Below are positions 30,285-37,787 of a DNA stretch of 48,650 nucleotides, piece by piece. The DNA is from Casp-actino8 sp964563545 (GTDB lineage: Bacteria; Actinomycetota; Acidimicrobiia; Acidimicrobiales; Ilumatobacteraceae): contig CAZLXB010000015.1 of the NCBI GenBank assembly GCA_964563545.1, positions 1 through 48,650 on the forward strand, given 5' to 3'. Every line of letters begins with the position of its first letter. Position 1 is the first letter of the stretch. Below the pieces are notes generated by a model. It made no database searches, had not been told where the DNA came from, and saw only the letters and a list, made by a program, of their open reading frames with translations. Made by a program: the position numbers and the translations under genes.

Positions 30285-30860
30285 GTGCGTCGACCCCCCG
30301 TGCCTGCGTTCGTGGCCGTCATCGGACTGGCCGGGATCGTGGCCATGTCGGCTTGCGGTAGCGATCCGAGTGCCACCGCCACGACGCTGCGTCCACTGAC
30401 CTCGACCAACTACGCGACCACGCCTCCGTCGGTGGTGACCACGGTCGATCCGGCCAATACGTTGCCCCCGCCGCTCACCTACACGGTGGCTGCTGGCGAT
30501 TCCATGTACGGCATCGCGGCGAAGTTCGGCACCAAAGCCGAGGACATCGCGAGTTACAACAGTTGGGCCGACGGCATCCTTCATCCGTTGAACCCCGGAC
30601 AGGTGATCCTGATACCGCCGACTGCCACCAACGTCTCGACGTCGGTACCCGGCATGCCGATTCCGGTGCAGACGACCGCACCCGGGCCGAGTCCTGGTCA
30701 GGGCAAGTACACCGTCGAGCTCGGAGACTCGTTGTCGAAGATCGCCGACAAGTGGGGGGTCGAAGTTTCGGCTCTGCTCGCCGCCAATGGTTGGGCCGAC
30801 ACCGGTGTCGTGATCCTTCCCGGTGACGAGATCAACATCCCGGCCCGTACCAAGAACTGA
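30285..30860 (+). CDS. LysM-domain lipoprotein
   Basis: A 191-residue predicted lipoprotein. Positively charged N-terminus, hydrophobic core and lipobox ending at Cys24 (IVAMSAC), then a Thr-rich linker. Two LysM repeats follow: YTVAAGDSMYGIAAKFG through PGQVILIPP, and YTVELGDSLSKIADKWG through GDEINIPA. LysM modules bind N-acetylglucosamine in peptidoglycan, so this is probably a wall-binding envelope protein; no catalytic domain is present. The GTG at 30285 is preferred to a TTG at 30276 because of the TAGATT box 7 bases upstream and the better signal peptide. It ends 15 bases before the convergent PlsC gene. Confidence 0.88.
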   Translation: MRRPPVPAFVAVIGLAGIVAMSACGSDPSATATTLRPLTSTNYATTPPSVVTTVDPANTLPPPLTYTVAAGDSMYGIAAKFGTKAEDIASYNSWADGILHPLNPGQVILIPPTATNVSTSVPGMPIPVQTTAPGPSPGQGKYTVELGDSLSKIADKWGVEVSALLAANGWADTGVVILPGDEINIPARTKN

Positions 30861-30875
30861 TCGGAACCGATCGCT

Positions 30876-31898
30876 TCAGTCGCCGAGATTGGGCCAGCGT
30901 CGCTTCTGTCGACGTCGCTGACCAGTGGTGCCGAGCGAACGCCGTTCCGAGAGCGCCCACTGACGACGCCAACCCGTGTACTCGGGACCGGTGAGGGACG
31001 GGCTCTCGTTGCGTCGAGCGCGTTGGCGGGCCGTCCAGTAGTCGTTGAGTGATTCGTCGCCGAGCGCGGTGACGGCCGCCTCGATGCGAGCCGAGAAGCG
31101 ACGCGTGTTCTCGCCTTCGAGCGGAACGAGTGGATGACCGAACACGACCTTGGTGGTGCCGGCGCGTGGTCGTTTCATCCCCTTGCCGAAGATGGATCCG
31201 GTGCCGTCGATGAACACTGGCACGACCGGGGCGCCGGTGCGACTCGACAGGTAGGCGGCACCGCCCTTGAACTCCTGACCCCAACCATCGGGTGAACGTC
31301 CACCTTCGGGATAGATCACGAGACTCCAACCGTCGTCGACCAGGCCCCGGATCATGTCGGACGATTTGCGTCCGGTGACCTCGCGGTCGATGGGGATGGC
31401 ATTGAGCGACAACGACGCGAGCGTGGCCTTCCATTTCTTGTCGAAGAAGTAGTCGGCGGCGGCGGCGACGACGAGTTTCGAACGCCACGGTTCGGGCACG
31501 GCCACCGTCATGAGAGCGGTGTCGAGATGCGAGTGGTGGTTGGGGGTGAAGATCACCGGTGTGGTCTCGTCGAGGCGCGCGAGGTCGGCGAGACGGTCGA
31601 GGCCCAACACCTTGGGGCTCGCCACCGCGCGCACCATGAGTCGGATCGGACCGTTCACGAGACCGCGCCGGATGAAGCGGGCCGGCGCGCGACGCGCCCA
31701 TCGCGTGTCGTAATCGGCACCGAGGTCGGGTTCGTCAGCGGGAACCTCGACACCACGAGGGGAGGTGGGCGCCGTGTAGGGGAAACCGAGGCGCTTCACG
31801 CGACGAACGGCCGGTGTGAGGGCGCGCTCGAACGCGTCACCGAACTTTCCGGCGCGGGCGAGGCGGCTCGGCCGCCAAGGTGCGTCGTCGCGGGCCAT
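30876..31898 (-). CDS. PlsC-family 1-acylglycerol-3-phosphate acyltransferase
   Basis: A 340-residue acyltransferase with the family motifs NHHSHLD (H-x4-D), a central LSLNAIPIDRE and YPEGGRSPDG, followed by PVVPVFIDGTG. It lacks obvious long hydrophobic helices, so it is probably peripheral to the membrane. Expected to acylate lysophosphatidate or a related acceptor. It is the last gene of the minus-strand operon and starts 7 bases after the LarA-like stop. A basic Arg/Lys-rich tail (about residues 295-335) extends beyond the acyltransferase domain. Its presence next to a fatty acyl-CoA reductase suggests a non-standard glycerolipid. Confidence 0.92.
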   Translation of the reverse strand: MARDDAPWRPSRLARAGKFGDAFERALTPAVRRVKRLGFPYTAPTSPRGVEVPADEPDLGADYDTRWARRAPARFIRRGLVNGPIRLMVRAVASPKVLGLDRLADLARLDETTPVIFTPNHHSHLDTALMTVAVPEPWRSKLVVAAAADYFFDKKWKATLASLSLNAIPIDREVTGRKSSDMIRGLVDDGWSLVIYPEGGRSPDGWGQEFKGGAAYLSSRTGAPVVPVFIDGTGSIFGKGMKRPRAGTTKVVFGHPLVPLEGENTRRFSARIEAAVTALGDESLNDYWTARQRARRNESPSLTGPEYTGWRRQWALSERRSLGTTGQRRRQKRRWPNLGD

Positions 31899-31905
31899 CA
31901 GCGGA

Positions 31906-33492
31906 TCACGAGACGTCGGCCACCATCAGCGGTGGCGTGTGGATGTGAGTGATGGTCGGAGTACGTCCGACGACGTCGCTCGCGATCTCGAGGGCGTCGT
32001 CCATGGTGCTCGCCGGAACGAACCCGAGCCGGCGTACGGTCTTGGGGTCCCCGCCGACGACGATCACGCGACTGCAGTGCTTCATGCCGTGCGTGCCCCA
32101 GTACCACATGTAGAACGGATGCACGCCGTGGTAGGCGTAGCCGGTGCGGTACAGATGCTTGTACCACTCGTCCTCGGCGTACTGACGTTCCCACTTCTGC
32201 GACATCACGTGCGGGTCGGTCGTGTCGGCGAGGACCTGCTCGAAGAAGTCGATGTAACTCGGATGGTGCACGGGGTTGAACTCGGGTCGGCACGGATGGG
32301 TCATGATGATCACGCCACCCTCGCGGACGAGGGGCATGCCGCGGTACATGTTGAAGTAGTAACCCATGGCCATCACCTGCACGAGGATCGGATTCAGGAT
32401 CGAGTGCACGTTGTACGGGCTGATGTAGGGGATCCCCATGGTGAGGATGTCGGTCTGACCCTTCACCTCGACGAGCTGCTGACGGTAGACGTGTTCGGTC
32501 GTGATGCGATGGACGGCCTCGACCTCGCCGGCCTGGATGCTCGTCATCTGATGCGGCGCCTCGATCGAGTGGAAAATGTTGCGCGCCATCCGGGCGGGTG
32601 TACGAGCGAGGGCTTTGGTGGTGGCGAGGTAGGTCATCCGATCGCGCGGTGACCATTCCCATTCGCGCTTGGAGAGGAAGCCGAACGGTGAGGGAAAGGT
32701 GTCGGTGTTGAGAGTCGTCTCGATCTGGAAGACCTTCACACCGCTGTCGAGCAGCACCTTGCCCATCCGCCAGTTGCTCTTGTGAAGCTCGCTGCGGTGC
32801 TGATCCATGAAGCTGCGCGAATGCGTCATGGTGTCGGGGTTGTGATGATGGCGTAGTGATCGGTACGACGAGAGGCCGGTCGCCGTGCTCTTCCAGCCAC
32901 CGTCCATGGCCACGAGGTTGATGTTCACGTACACGAGGAGGTCGCTCTCGGCCGCGCGCTTGTTGATCTCGACTTCTTCGCCGTGCGGTGTGGTGCCGAG
33001 GAAGGCGAGGTTCTCGGGATCCTCGGCGTCGTGCTGGTACAGGAGGCCGCGGGGTGCGAACGCGTCGTACACCCGATCACCGACTGCGTGCCGGAGTTCG
33101 GACTCGGTCATGCGCCGATGCAGGGCCAGGGCCGAGATGATGTGGACGTCGTCGACTCCGGCCTCGGCGGCGAGGTCGAGGACGGCTTCGATCACGCGCT
33201 GGCGGACGTCGGGGCGCTGCATCTTCGGGAGCGGCAGGCTCACGTCGTCGAAGGCGATCGTGAGTTTCATGCCCGGGAACAACAGCGCCGGTAGCGGATC
33301 CTGGTCGATCGGATTCAGGAGCGCGTTGCGGATCGCCCCGTCGATGTCGGCGATGGCGGCGAGCGGTTCGGGCGGATAGATCACACGACTACGTCCGGCG
33401 GGGAGCTTCTCGAGTGAGAAGTTCTCGCCGCGCCAGAAGAGGATCGGGGGTGTCGATCGATCGACTTCGAGAACGAATCCGGGACGGGGCAT
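31906..33492 (-). CDS. LarA-like (DUF2088) nickel-pincer-type protein of unknown substrate
   Basis: A 528-residue protein with the LarA N-terminal pattern: FDDVSLPLP (81-89) in place of D-x-T-R-P-x-P, then ALALHRRMTESEL with His125, then GGWKSTATG with Lys201 and HHHNP with His217. From memory, L. plantarum lactate racemase uses His108, Lys184 (cofactor-linked) and His200 (nickel ligand). The spacings 76 and 16 are the same here. The second catalytic His (LarA His174) and the substrate Arg (Arg75) are not evident. So a nickel-pincer cofactor is plausible but lactate is unlikely as substrate. The ATG at 33492 overlaps the upstream stop (TGATG). No LarB, LarC or LarE is in the window. Confidence 0.75.
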   Translation of the reverse strand: MPRPGFVLEVDRSTPPILFWRGENFSLEKLPAGRSRVIYPPEPLAAIADIDGAIRNALLNPIDQDPLPALLFPGMKLTIAFDDVSLPLPKMQRPDVRQRVIEAVLDLAAEAGVDDVHIISALALHRRMTESELRHAVGDRVYDAFAPRGLLYQHDAEDPENLAFLGTTPHGEEVEINKRAAESDLLVYVNINLVAMDGGWKSTATGLSSYRSLRHHHNPDTMTHSRSFMDQHRSELHKSNWRMGKVLLDSGVKVFQIETTLNTDTFPSPFGFLSKREWEWSPRDRMTYLATTKALARTPARMARNIFHSIEAPHQMTSIQAGEVEAVHRITTEHVYRQQLVEVKGQTDILTMGIPYISPYNVHSILNPILVQVMAMGYYFNMYRGMPLVREGGVIIMTHPCRPEFNPVHHPSYIDFFEQVLADTTDPHVMSQKWERQYAEDEWYKHLYRTGYAYHGVHPFYMWYWGTHGMKHCSRVIVVGGDPKTVRRLGFVPASTMDDALEIASDVVGRTPTITHIHTPPLMVADVS

Positions 33493-34709
33493 CAGTTGCT
33501 CTCCACTTTCTTGCGGGATCGACGGAGGTCGAAGGCGATCTTCACGGCGCCGCGTCGACCGGCAGCCGACGCGTGGGCGATGGCATCCTCGAAATCCTCG
33601 AGGGGATACGTGGCCGAGAGGAGACGTTCGAGTCGGGCGGCGGCAACCGTCTCGATGGCGAGGTCGAAGGTTCGGATGCGCGATCCGTCGGGCATCGTCT
33701 CGGTTCCGTAGGTGTACGAACCGACGAGTTCGGTCTCGCGGTGCCACAGGCCGGTGAGATCGACCGTGACTTCGGCCGGCATGCCGAGCAGCACGATCCG
33801 ACCGCGTGGGCGGGTGAAGCGGAGACAGTCGGCGATGCTCGCCGAATTGCCGACCGCGTCGATGGTGGCATGTGAGCCCCCGGTGAGATGGTCACCCACC
33901 ACGTGGCAGCCGACTTCGCGGCGGACGGCACGGGAGAGTTCGTCGGCCGGGACGGCGACGTCGGCGCCGAGCGCCCGAGCGAGGGCCTGTTGGTGCGGAT
34001 AGCGCGCGCCGACCACGATGCGCACGCCGGGTACGTATCGTCGCAGACCCGCGACCGCGCACAACCCCATGGTTCCGGCGCCGAGGACCGCCACCACCGG
34101 TGTTTCGTTCGCGCGTCGCGCGCGGTCGACGGCCGGCCAGGTGGCGAGCGCGGCGTGGATGCCTCCGGCGGCTGGCTCGACCATCACGGCTTGTTCGTCC
34201 GACACGTCGTCGGGTACGACGTGCAACTGGCTCTCGTGGGCGACGAGTTCGGTCGACCAGCCGCCGCCCGTCGACTTGCAGAATCCGATCTGGATTCCGG
34301 GCTTCAGATGTCCGCTCACCAAGTGGGCGTAGTCGTCTCCGTCGCCGGGTGCGGCTTCGGGGAAAGGTAGATCGAGGCCACGCGCCGCGTGACCGAGAAC
34401 GGGTTCGACGACCACTCGTCGACCGTCGTCGGTGTCGGCCACGATCTCGTGACCGGGCACGAACGGAAAGGACACCCAATCCTCGAAGTAGGTGGAGGCG
34501 TGACCCTCGACCAACGACAGATCGCTGCCGCAGATGCCGGTGAGTCGCGGTTGCAGGCGATGCCAACCATCGTGATCGGGCAACGTTGGTGCGTCGTCGT
34601 TGACGAGGTCGAGTGGCCCGAGTCGGGCCGCACCCGACGCGCTGATTGGGCTGATGAGTCGGGCCACTGCGAACTTGGCCGGTCGACGCGAAATTCGGAG
34701 CGCGCGCAT
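33492..34709 (-). CDS. Zinc-dependent alcohol dehydrogenase-like protein (MDR family)
   Basis: A 405-residue medium-chain dehydrogenase. Catalytic zinc ligands are visible as Cys60 (GICGSDLSL), His87-Glu88 (PGHE) and Glu179 (MVEPAAGGIHA). The structural-zinc cysteine lobe is absent; that segment is replaced by a sequence with LPFPEAAPGDGDDY. The nucleotide motif is VLGAGTMGLCAVAGLRRY. Likely oxidises or reduces an alcohol/aldehyde pair with NAD(P). The ATG at 34709 overlaps the FAR-HAD stop by one base and its own stop overlaps the LarA-like start the same way, so it is tightly coupled in the operon. A fatty aldehyde or alcohol substrate would fit the neighbour but is inference. Confidence 0.9.
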   Translation of the reverse strand: MRALRISRRPAKFAVARLISPISASGAARLGPLDLVNDDAPTLPDHDGWHRLQPRLTGICGSDLSLVEGHASTYFEDWVSFPFVPGHEIVADTDDGRRVVVEPVLGHAARGLDLPFPEAAPGDGDDYAHLVSGHLKPGIQIGFCKSTGGGWSTELVAHESQLHVVPDDVSDEQAVMVEPAAGGIHAALATWPAVDRARRANETPVVAVLGAGTMGLCAVAGLRRYVPGVRIVVGARYPHQQALARALGADVAVPADELSRAVRREVGCHVVGDHLTGGSHATIDAVGNSASIADCLRFTRPRGRIVLLGMPAEVTVDLTGLWHRETELVGSYTYGTETMPDGSRIRTFDLAIETVAAARLERLLSATYPLEDFEDAIAHASAAGRRGAVKIAFDLRRSRKKVESN

Positions 34710-37087
34710 CAGCGTCCCGTTCCGATCCGACCCGGGCGAATCGAGAATCGCTTCTGTTCGCGCTCGGATACAAGCGGCCCGATGGGCAGGAGGCGTTTCG
34801 GTGCGCCCTCGGCCTTGTCCCAGTTCTCCACGAGCCAACCTCGTTTGCGCGCGATGGCGGCGAGACGGGTCTCGGGATTCACGGCCACCGGGAATCCGAC
34901 GGCCTCGAGAAGTGGGAGATCGCTCGTGGAGTCCGCATAGGCCACGCATTCCTCGAGTCGGAAGCCCTCGGCTGTGCAGTAGTCGGCGAGAACTTGGGCG
35001 CGGGTCTCGCCGGTGGGCGGGACCTTGGCGAGTTCGCCCGAATAGGTGCCGTCGGGGCGCATCGTCATGTCGGCGGCCACGATCTCGTCGAACAACGGCC
35101 GGAGTCCCTCGACCGCGAAACTCAGCGCGCCGGTGATGAGGATCGTGCGATGTCCGAGGGCACGGTGCTCGCGAACCCGACGGAGTCCGGCCGGGAACGA
35201 CTTGGTCATGATGAGTTGCGCGAGCAGTTCGGCGGAGTCGGCTTCGATCTGCTCGACCGGCGCGTCTTCGTACCGTCGGTAGAAGTAGCGCAGGAAGTCG
35301 GCGCGGTCCTTGCGATCCATCGACAACAGACCGGGGGCTTCGCGCAGGGTGCGCAAGACGTAGCGAACGCGCTCGGGAGTGTTGAGTCGGCGGGTGGCCA
35401 GCCACGAATAACTCTCGACGACGTTGGAGGCGATCAGAGTGTTCTCGAGATCGAAGGCGGCGACATGACGGGACGGATCGAGCACCTGCTTGCGAAGTCG
35501 GTCGTGTCGGTCGACGATGGTTCGGCCGGGGGTGGTCTTGACGCGCGCGTGTTGTACGACCGAGGGCAGGTGGATGGTCGAGATGTAGCGGGGCCAGTCG
35601 ACCACTCGCGGATCGAGGCAGAAGTCGCGTCGATCATCGGCATCGAGCAGCGCATCGATCGCGAGGAGGTTGTCGACCTGGTAGATCGCCTCGCACTCGG
35701 TGTACAGGCCGTAGAGCTCCACGTATTCGAGCGCGCGCTCGATGTCGCCACGACGATCCTCGAGCCGGGCCGACCAGGCGGCTTGTGTGCCTCGAAGAGG
35801 AAGCGCCTGCAAGGTTCGCTCGGCACGATCGACGAGGGTCTTGGCTCGCGTGAGTTGTTTCTGGACCCGACCGCGCCCGGGGAAGTTCCAGTCGGGCACC
35901 ACGATCGGCTGACCATGCGAGTCGTAGATCGGGTGTTCGGTGAACCAGTCGCGCACGTTGTCGACCAAGGTGCGGTACTTGAGGGGATTGGTCGAACCCG
36001 ACGCGACTTGTGTGATGGCTGGTGCGCGATCGGGGCCGAGCGCGGCCACGGCGATGATCGCGGCCACCACGATGTCGACCGGGATCACGTCGATGGTGCC
36101 CTCGGGGACTCCGGGGAACTCCTTCAGGAGTCCGCGCGCGTACGAGATGATCACCGGCTCGGCCATTCGAAAGCCGCGGATCCAGCCCGGTGAGGGTTCG
36201 GCCACGGCCGACTCGATGATCGATGGCCGCACGATGCTCACTGGCACCGATCCCTTCGACTCGTGCAGCGCTTGTTCGCCGAGGGCCTTGGTGAAGGCGT
36301 AGGCATCGGGCCAGCCCACACTCGCGGCGCGTGAACGGCCGGCGGCCACGAGGCGATCCTTCACCCACTTCTCTCGGCATTGCTCGGTCTTCTCGGCGAG
36401 CGCCGGGGCACCCGCGGCGCCGAGTTCACGTCGGGCTTCGGCGCGGAATTCGGCGAGGCGATCGGGAGTACGGCTTGCAGCTTCGGTGTCGCCGCGCAGA
36501 CGACGGGCCGATGCGACTTCGGCTTTCCACGACAGGCCGATGTCGAAGGGGCCTTGGCTCACGAGTTCCTCGGGAGCGTTGCCCCGCCGGTTGCCGGCTA
36601 CGTAACACGTCGAGACGGCGACGAGATGCGGGAGTGTTCCGTCGGCGCGGGGACCAACCTCATTCAACATCTGCGCGATGCGCGTCGGACCGAGGAGATT
36701 GATCTCGACGGCACTGTCGAGTGGTGAGTCGAAGGCCACGCTGGCCGCAGAGTGAATGATGGTGTCGCACGATGCAAAGAGCGCACGATCGTCGGGGGAG
36801 AGCCCGAGGCCGTCGGTGCCGACATCACCGGCCACGACGCGAAGCCGTTTCTCGATGCGAGTGTCGAAATCGGCACCCCACTCGCGGCGTAGTCGATCGA
36901 ACGCGTTGTTCTTCACGATCTCGCGACGGACCCTCTCGGCGGCCGATGTACGTCGGCCGGGGCGGACGAGGACGATGACCTCGCAGTCGGGAACGCTCCG
37001 CAGGAGTCGCTCCACGAGCGCGGTGCCGACGAACCCGGTGGCTCCGGTCACGCCGATGCGGCGCCCACGTAACGAGGTGGCGATCAC
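34709..37087 (-). CDS. Fatty acyl-CoA reductase fused to a HAD-IB domain
   Basis: A 792-residue fusion. Residues 1-400 are an extended SDR of the fatty-acyl-CoA-reductase type: GATGFVG (15-21), a catalytic Tyr263/Lys267 in YAFTKALGEQ, and the FAR hallmark VRPSIIESAVAEPSPGWIRG followed by IPVDIV. Residues about 540-790 are HAD-IB: FDLENTL, TGALSFAVEGL, then YADSTSDLPLLEAVGFPVAVNPE. The usual second Asp of the HAD DxD motif is Glu548, so phosphatase activity may be altered. I choose the GTG at 37087: TACAAA lies 7 bases upstream and the TetR operator then falls outside the gene. A TTG at 37117 would place the start inside the operator. First gene of the operon. Confidence 0.88.
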   Translation of the reverse strand: MIATSLRGRRIGVTGATGFVGTALVERLLRSVPDCEVIVLVRPGRRTSAAERVRREIVKNNAFDRLRREWGADFDTRIEKRLRVVAGDVGTDGLGLSPDDRALFASCDTIIHSAASVAFDSPLDSAVEINLLGPTRIAQMLNEVGPRADGTLPHLVAVSTCYVAGNRRGNAPEELVSQGPFDIGLSWKAEVASARRLRGDTEAASRTPDRLAEFRAEARRELGAAGAPALAEKTEQCREKWVKDRLVAAGRSRAASVGWPDAYAFTKALGEQALHESKGSVPVSIVRPSIIESAVAEPSPGWIRGFRMAEPVIISYARGLLKEFPGVPEGTIDVIPVDIVVAAIIAVAALGPDRAPAITQVASGSTNPLKYRTLVDNVRDWFTEHPIYDSHGQPIVVPDWNFPGRGRVQKQLTRAKTLVDRAERTLQALPLRGTQAAWSARLEDRRGDIERALEYVELYGLYTECEAIYQVDNLLAIDALLDADDRRDFCLDPRVVDWPRYISTIHLPSVVQHARVKTTPGRTIVDRHDRLRKQVLDPSRHVAAFDLENTLIASNVVESYSWLATRRLNTPERVRYVLRTLREAPGLLSMDRKDRADFLRYFYRRYEDAPVEQIEADSAELLAQLIMTKSFPAGLRRVREHRALGHRTILITGALSFAVEGLRPLFDEIVAADMTMRPDGTYSGELAKVPPTGETRAQVLADYCTAEGFRLEECVAYADSTSDLPLLEAVGFPVAVNPETRLAAIARKRGWLVENWDKAEGAPKRLLPIGPLVSEREQKRFSIRPGRIGTGR

Positions 37088-37094
37088 GAGATCG

Positions 37095-37100
37095 TTTGTA
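37095..37100 (-). promoter_or_regulatory. Candidate -10 of the FAR-HAD operon
   Basis: TACAAA on the minus strand, seven bases (CGATCTC) before the GTG. It departs from TANNNT in the last base. The operator at 37106-37129 would lie directly upstream, over the spacer and -35. Confidence 0.35.
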
Positions 37101-37105
37101 GCACA

Positions 37106-37129
37106 GTTCTCTACCAAATGGTAGAGAAC
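37106..37129. promoter_or_regulatory. TetR-type operator, perfect 24-bp palindrome
   Basis: GTTCTCTACCA, then AA, then TGGTAGAGAAC: 11-base arms with no mismatch. It is centred between the divergent FAR-HAD operon and the tetR gene, over the spacer and -35 of the minus-strand promoter and the -35 area of tetR. It has the size and placement of a TetR-family autoregulatory site controlling both transcripts. Confidence 0.75.
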
Positions 37130-37156
37130 GGAGAAAAAGACTGCTAGGAAAGGGGT

Positions 37157-37771
37157 ATGGCCCGTCGGACCGGAACCCGCGACACCATCCTCGAGCGGGC
37201 GACCGACCTCTTCGGGGTCCGTGGCTTCGAGGCCGTGAGCCTGGATCAGATCGCCAGCGACGTCGGGGTGGCCAAGCAGACCCTCCTCTACTGGTTCCCA
37301 TCCAAAGACGACCTCATCGAACAGGTCCTGGCGGCCACGGCGGCCGAACTGGCGGTAGTCGTCGAGGCGGCCATCCGGTCGGCGCCCGATGATCCGCTCG
37401 ACCGTATCGAGGCCGTGGTGAAAGCCGTCTTCCGACCCGCCGTGCGGCGACCGGCGCTCCTCGGCTTGGTGCGCGAGATCGGCCGCTTGCCGACGACGTC
37501 ATCGGACGCGCTCACCACCCGGGTGCAGCCACTCGTCGCGCGCGCGGTGCAATGGATGCATTCGGAGATGGACGCCGGTCGTCTGCGAACGGGCGATCCA
37601 TCGGTGATCGTGGCCCTCGTCTACGCCACCGTGACCGGCATCGCGACCGAACCCGAGGCGCTGCGCGCCGTCGGCTGGAACGCCGACGTCGCCGGTCTGC
37701 GTCGACTCCGTGACGAACTCGTGCGCTTCCTGCGAGCCTCGCTCGCCCCGACGGCGCGAAATCGGACGTGA
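37157..37771 (+). CDS. TetR-family transcriptional regulator
   Basis: A 204-residue regulator. Residues 1-52 hold the TetR helix-turn-helix (RDTILERATDLFGVRGFEAVSLDQIASDVGVAKQTLLYWFPSKDDLIEQVL); the remainder is an all-helical ligand domain with no named subfamily that I recognise. Divergent from the FAR-HAD operon with the palindrome between them, so the likely role is repression of that operon and itself, released by a ligand such as an acyl-CoA or fatty aldehyde (inference). The ATG at 37157 has TAGGAA six bases upstream and AAAGGGG overlapping, so either leaderless or Shine-Dalgarno initiation is possible. Convergent with ddl, 16 bases apart. Confidence 0.92.
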   Translation: MARRTGTRDTILERATDLFGVRGFEAVSLDQIASDVGVAKQTLLYWFPSKDDLIEQVLAATAAELAVVVEAAIRSAPDDPLDRIEAVVKAVFRPAVRRPALLGLVREIGRLPTTSSDALTTRVQPLVARAVQWMHSEMDAGRLRTGDPSVIVALVYATVTGIATEPEALRAVGWNADVAGLRRLRDELVRFLRASLAPTARNRT

Positions 37772-37787
37772 GCGAGCCCGATCCGAA

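Noticed and set aside
30859..30872. GATCGG-AA-CCGATC between the LysM and PlsC genes as a bidirectional terminator
   Set aside because: A two-base loop cannot form, there is no T tract on either side, and the arms are short; treated as chance.
31906..33492. Annotation as lactate racemase
   Set aside because: The cofactor-type residues are present but the substrate Arg and second catalytic His are not evident, and no lactate gene or Lar maturation gene is nearby.
37088..37117. TTG start at 37117 for the FAR-HAD protein
   Set aside because: It would put the first codon inside the TetR palindrome and add ten residues without homology; the GTG at 37087 has a -10 at the usual leaderless spacing.
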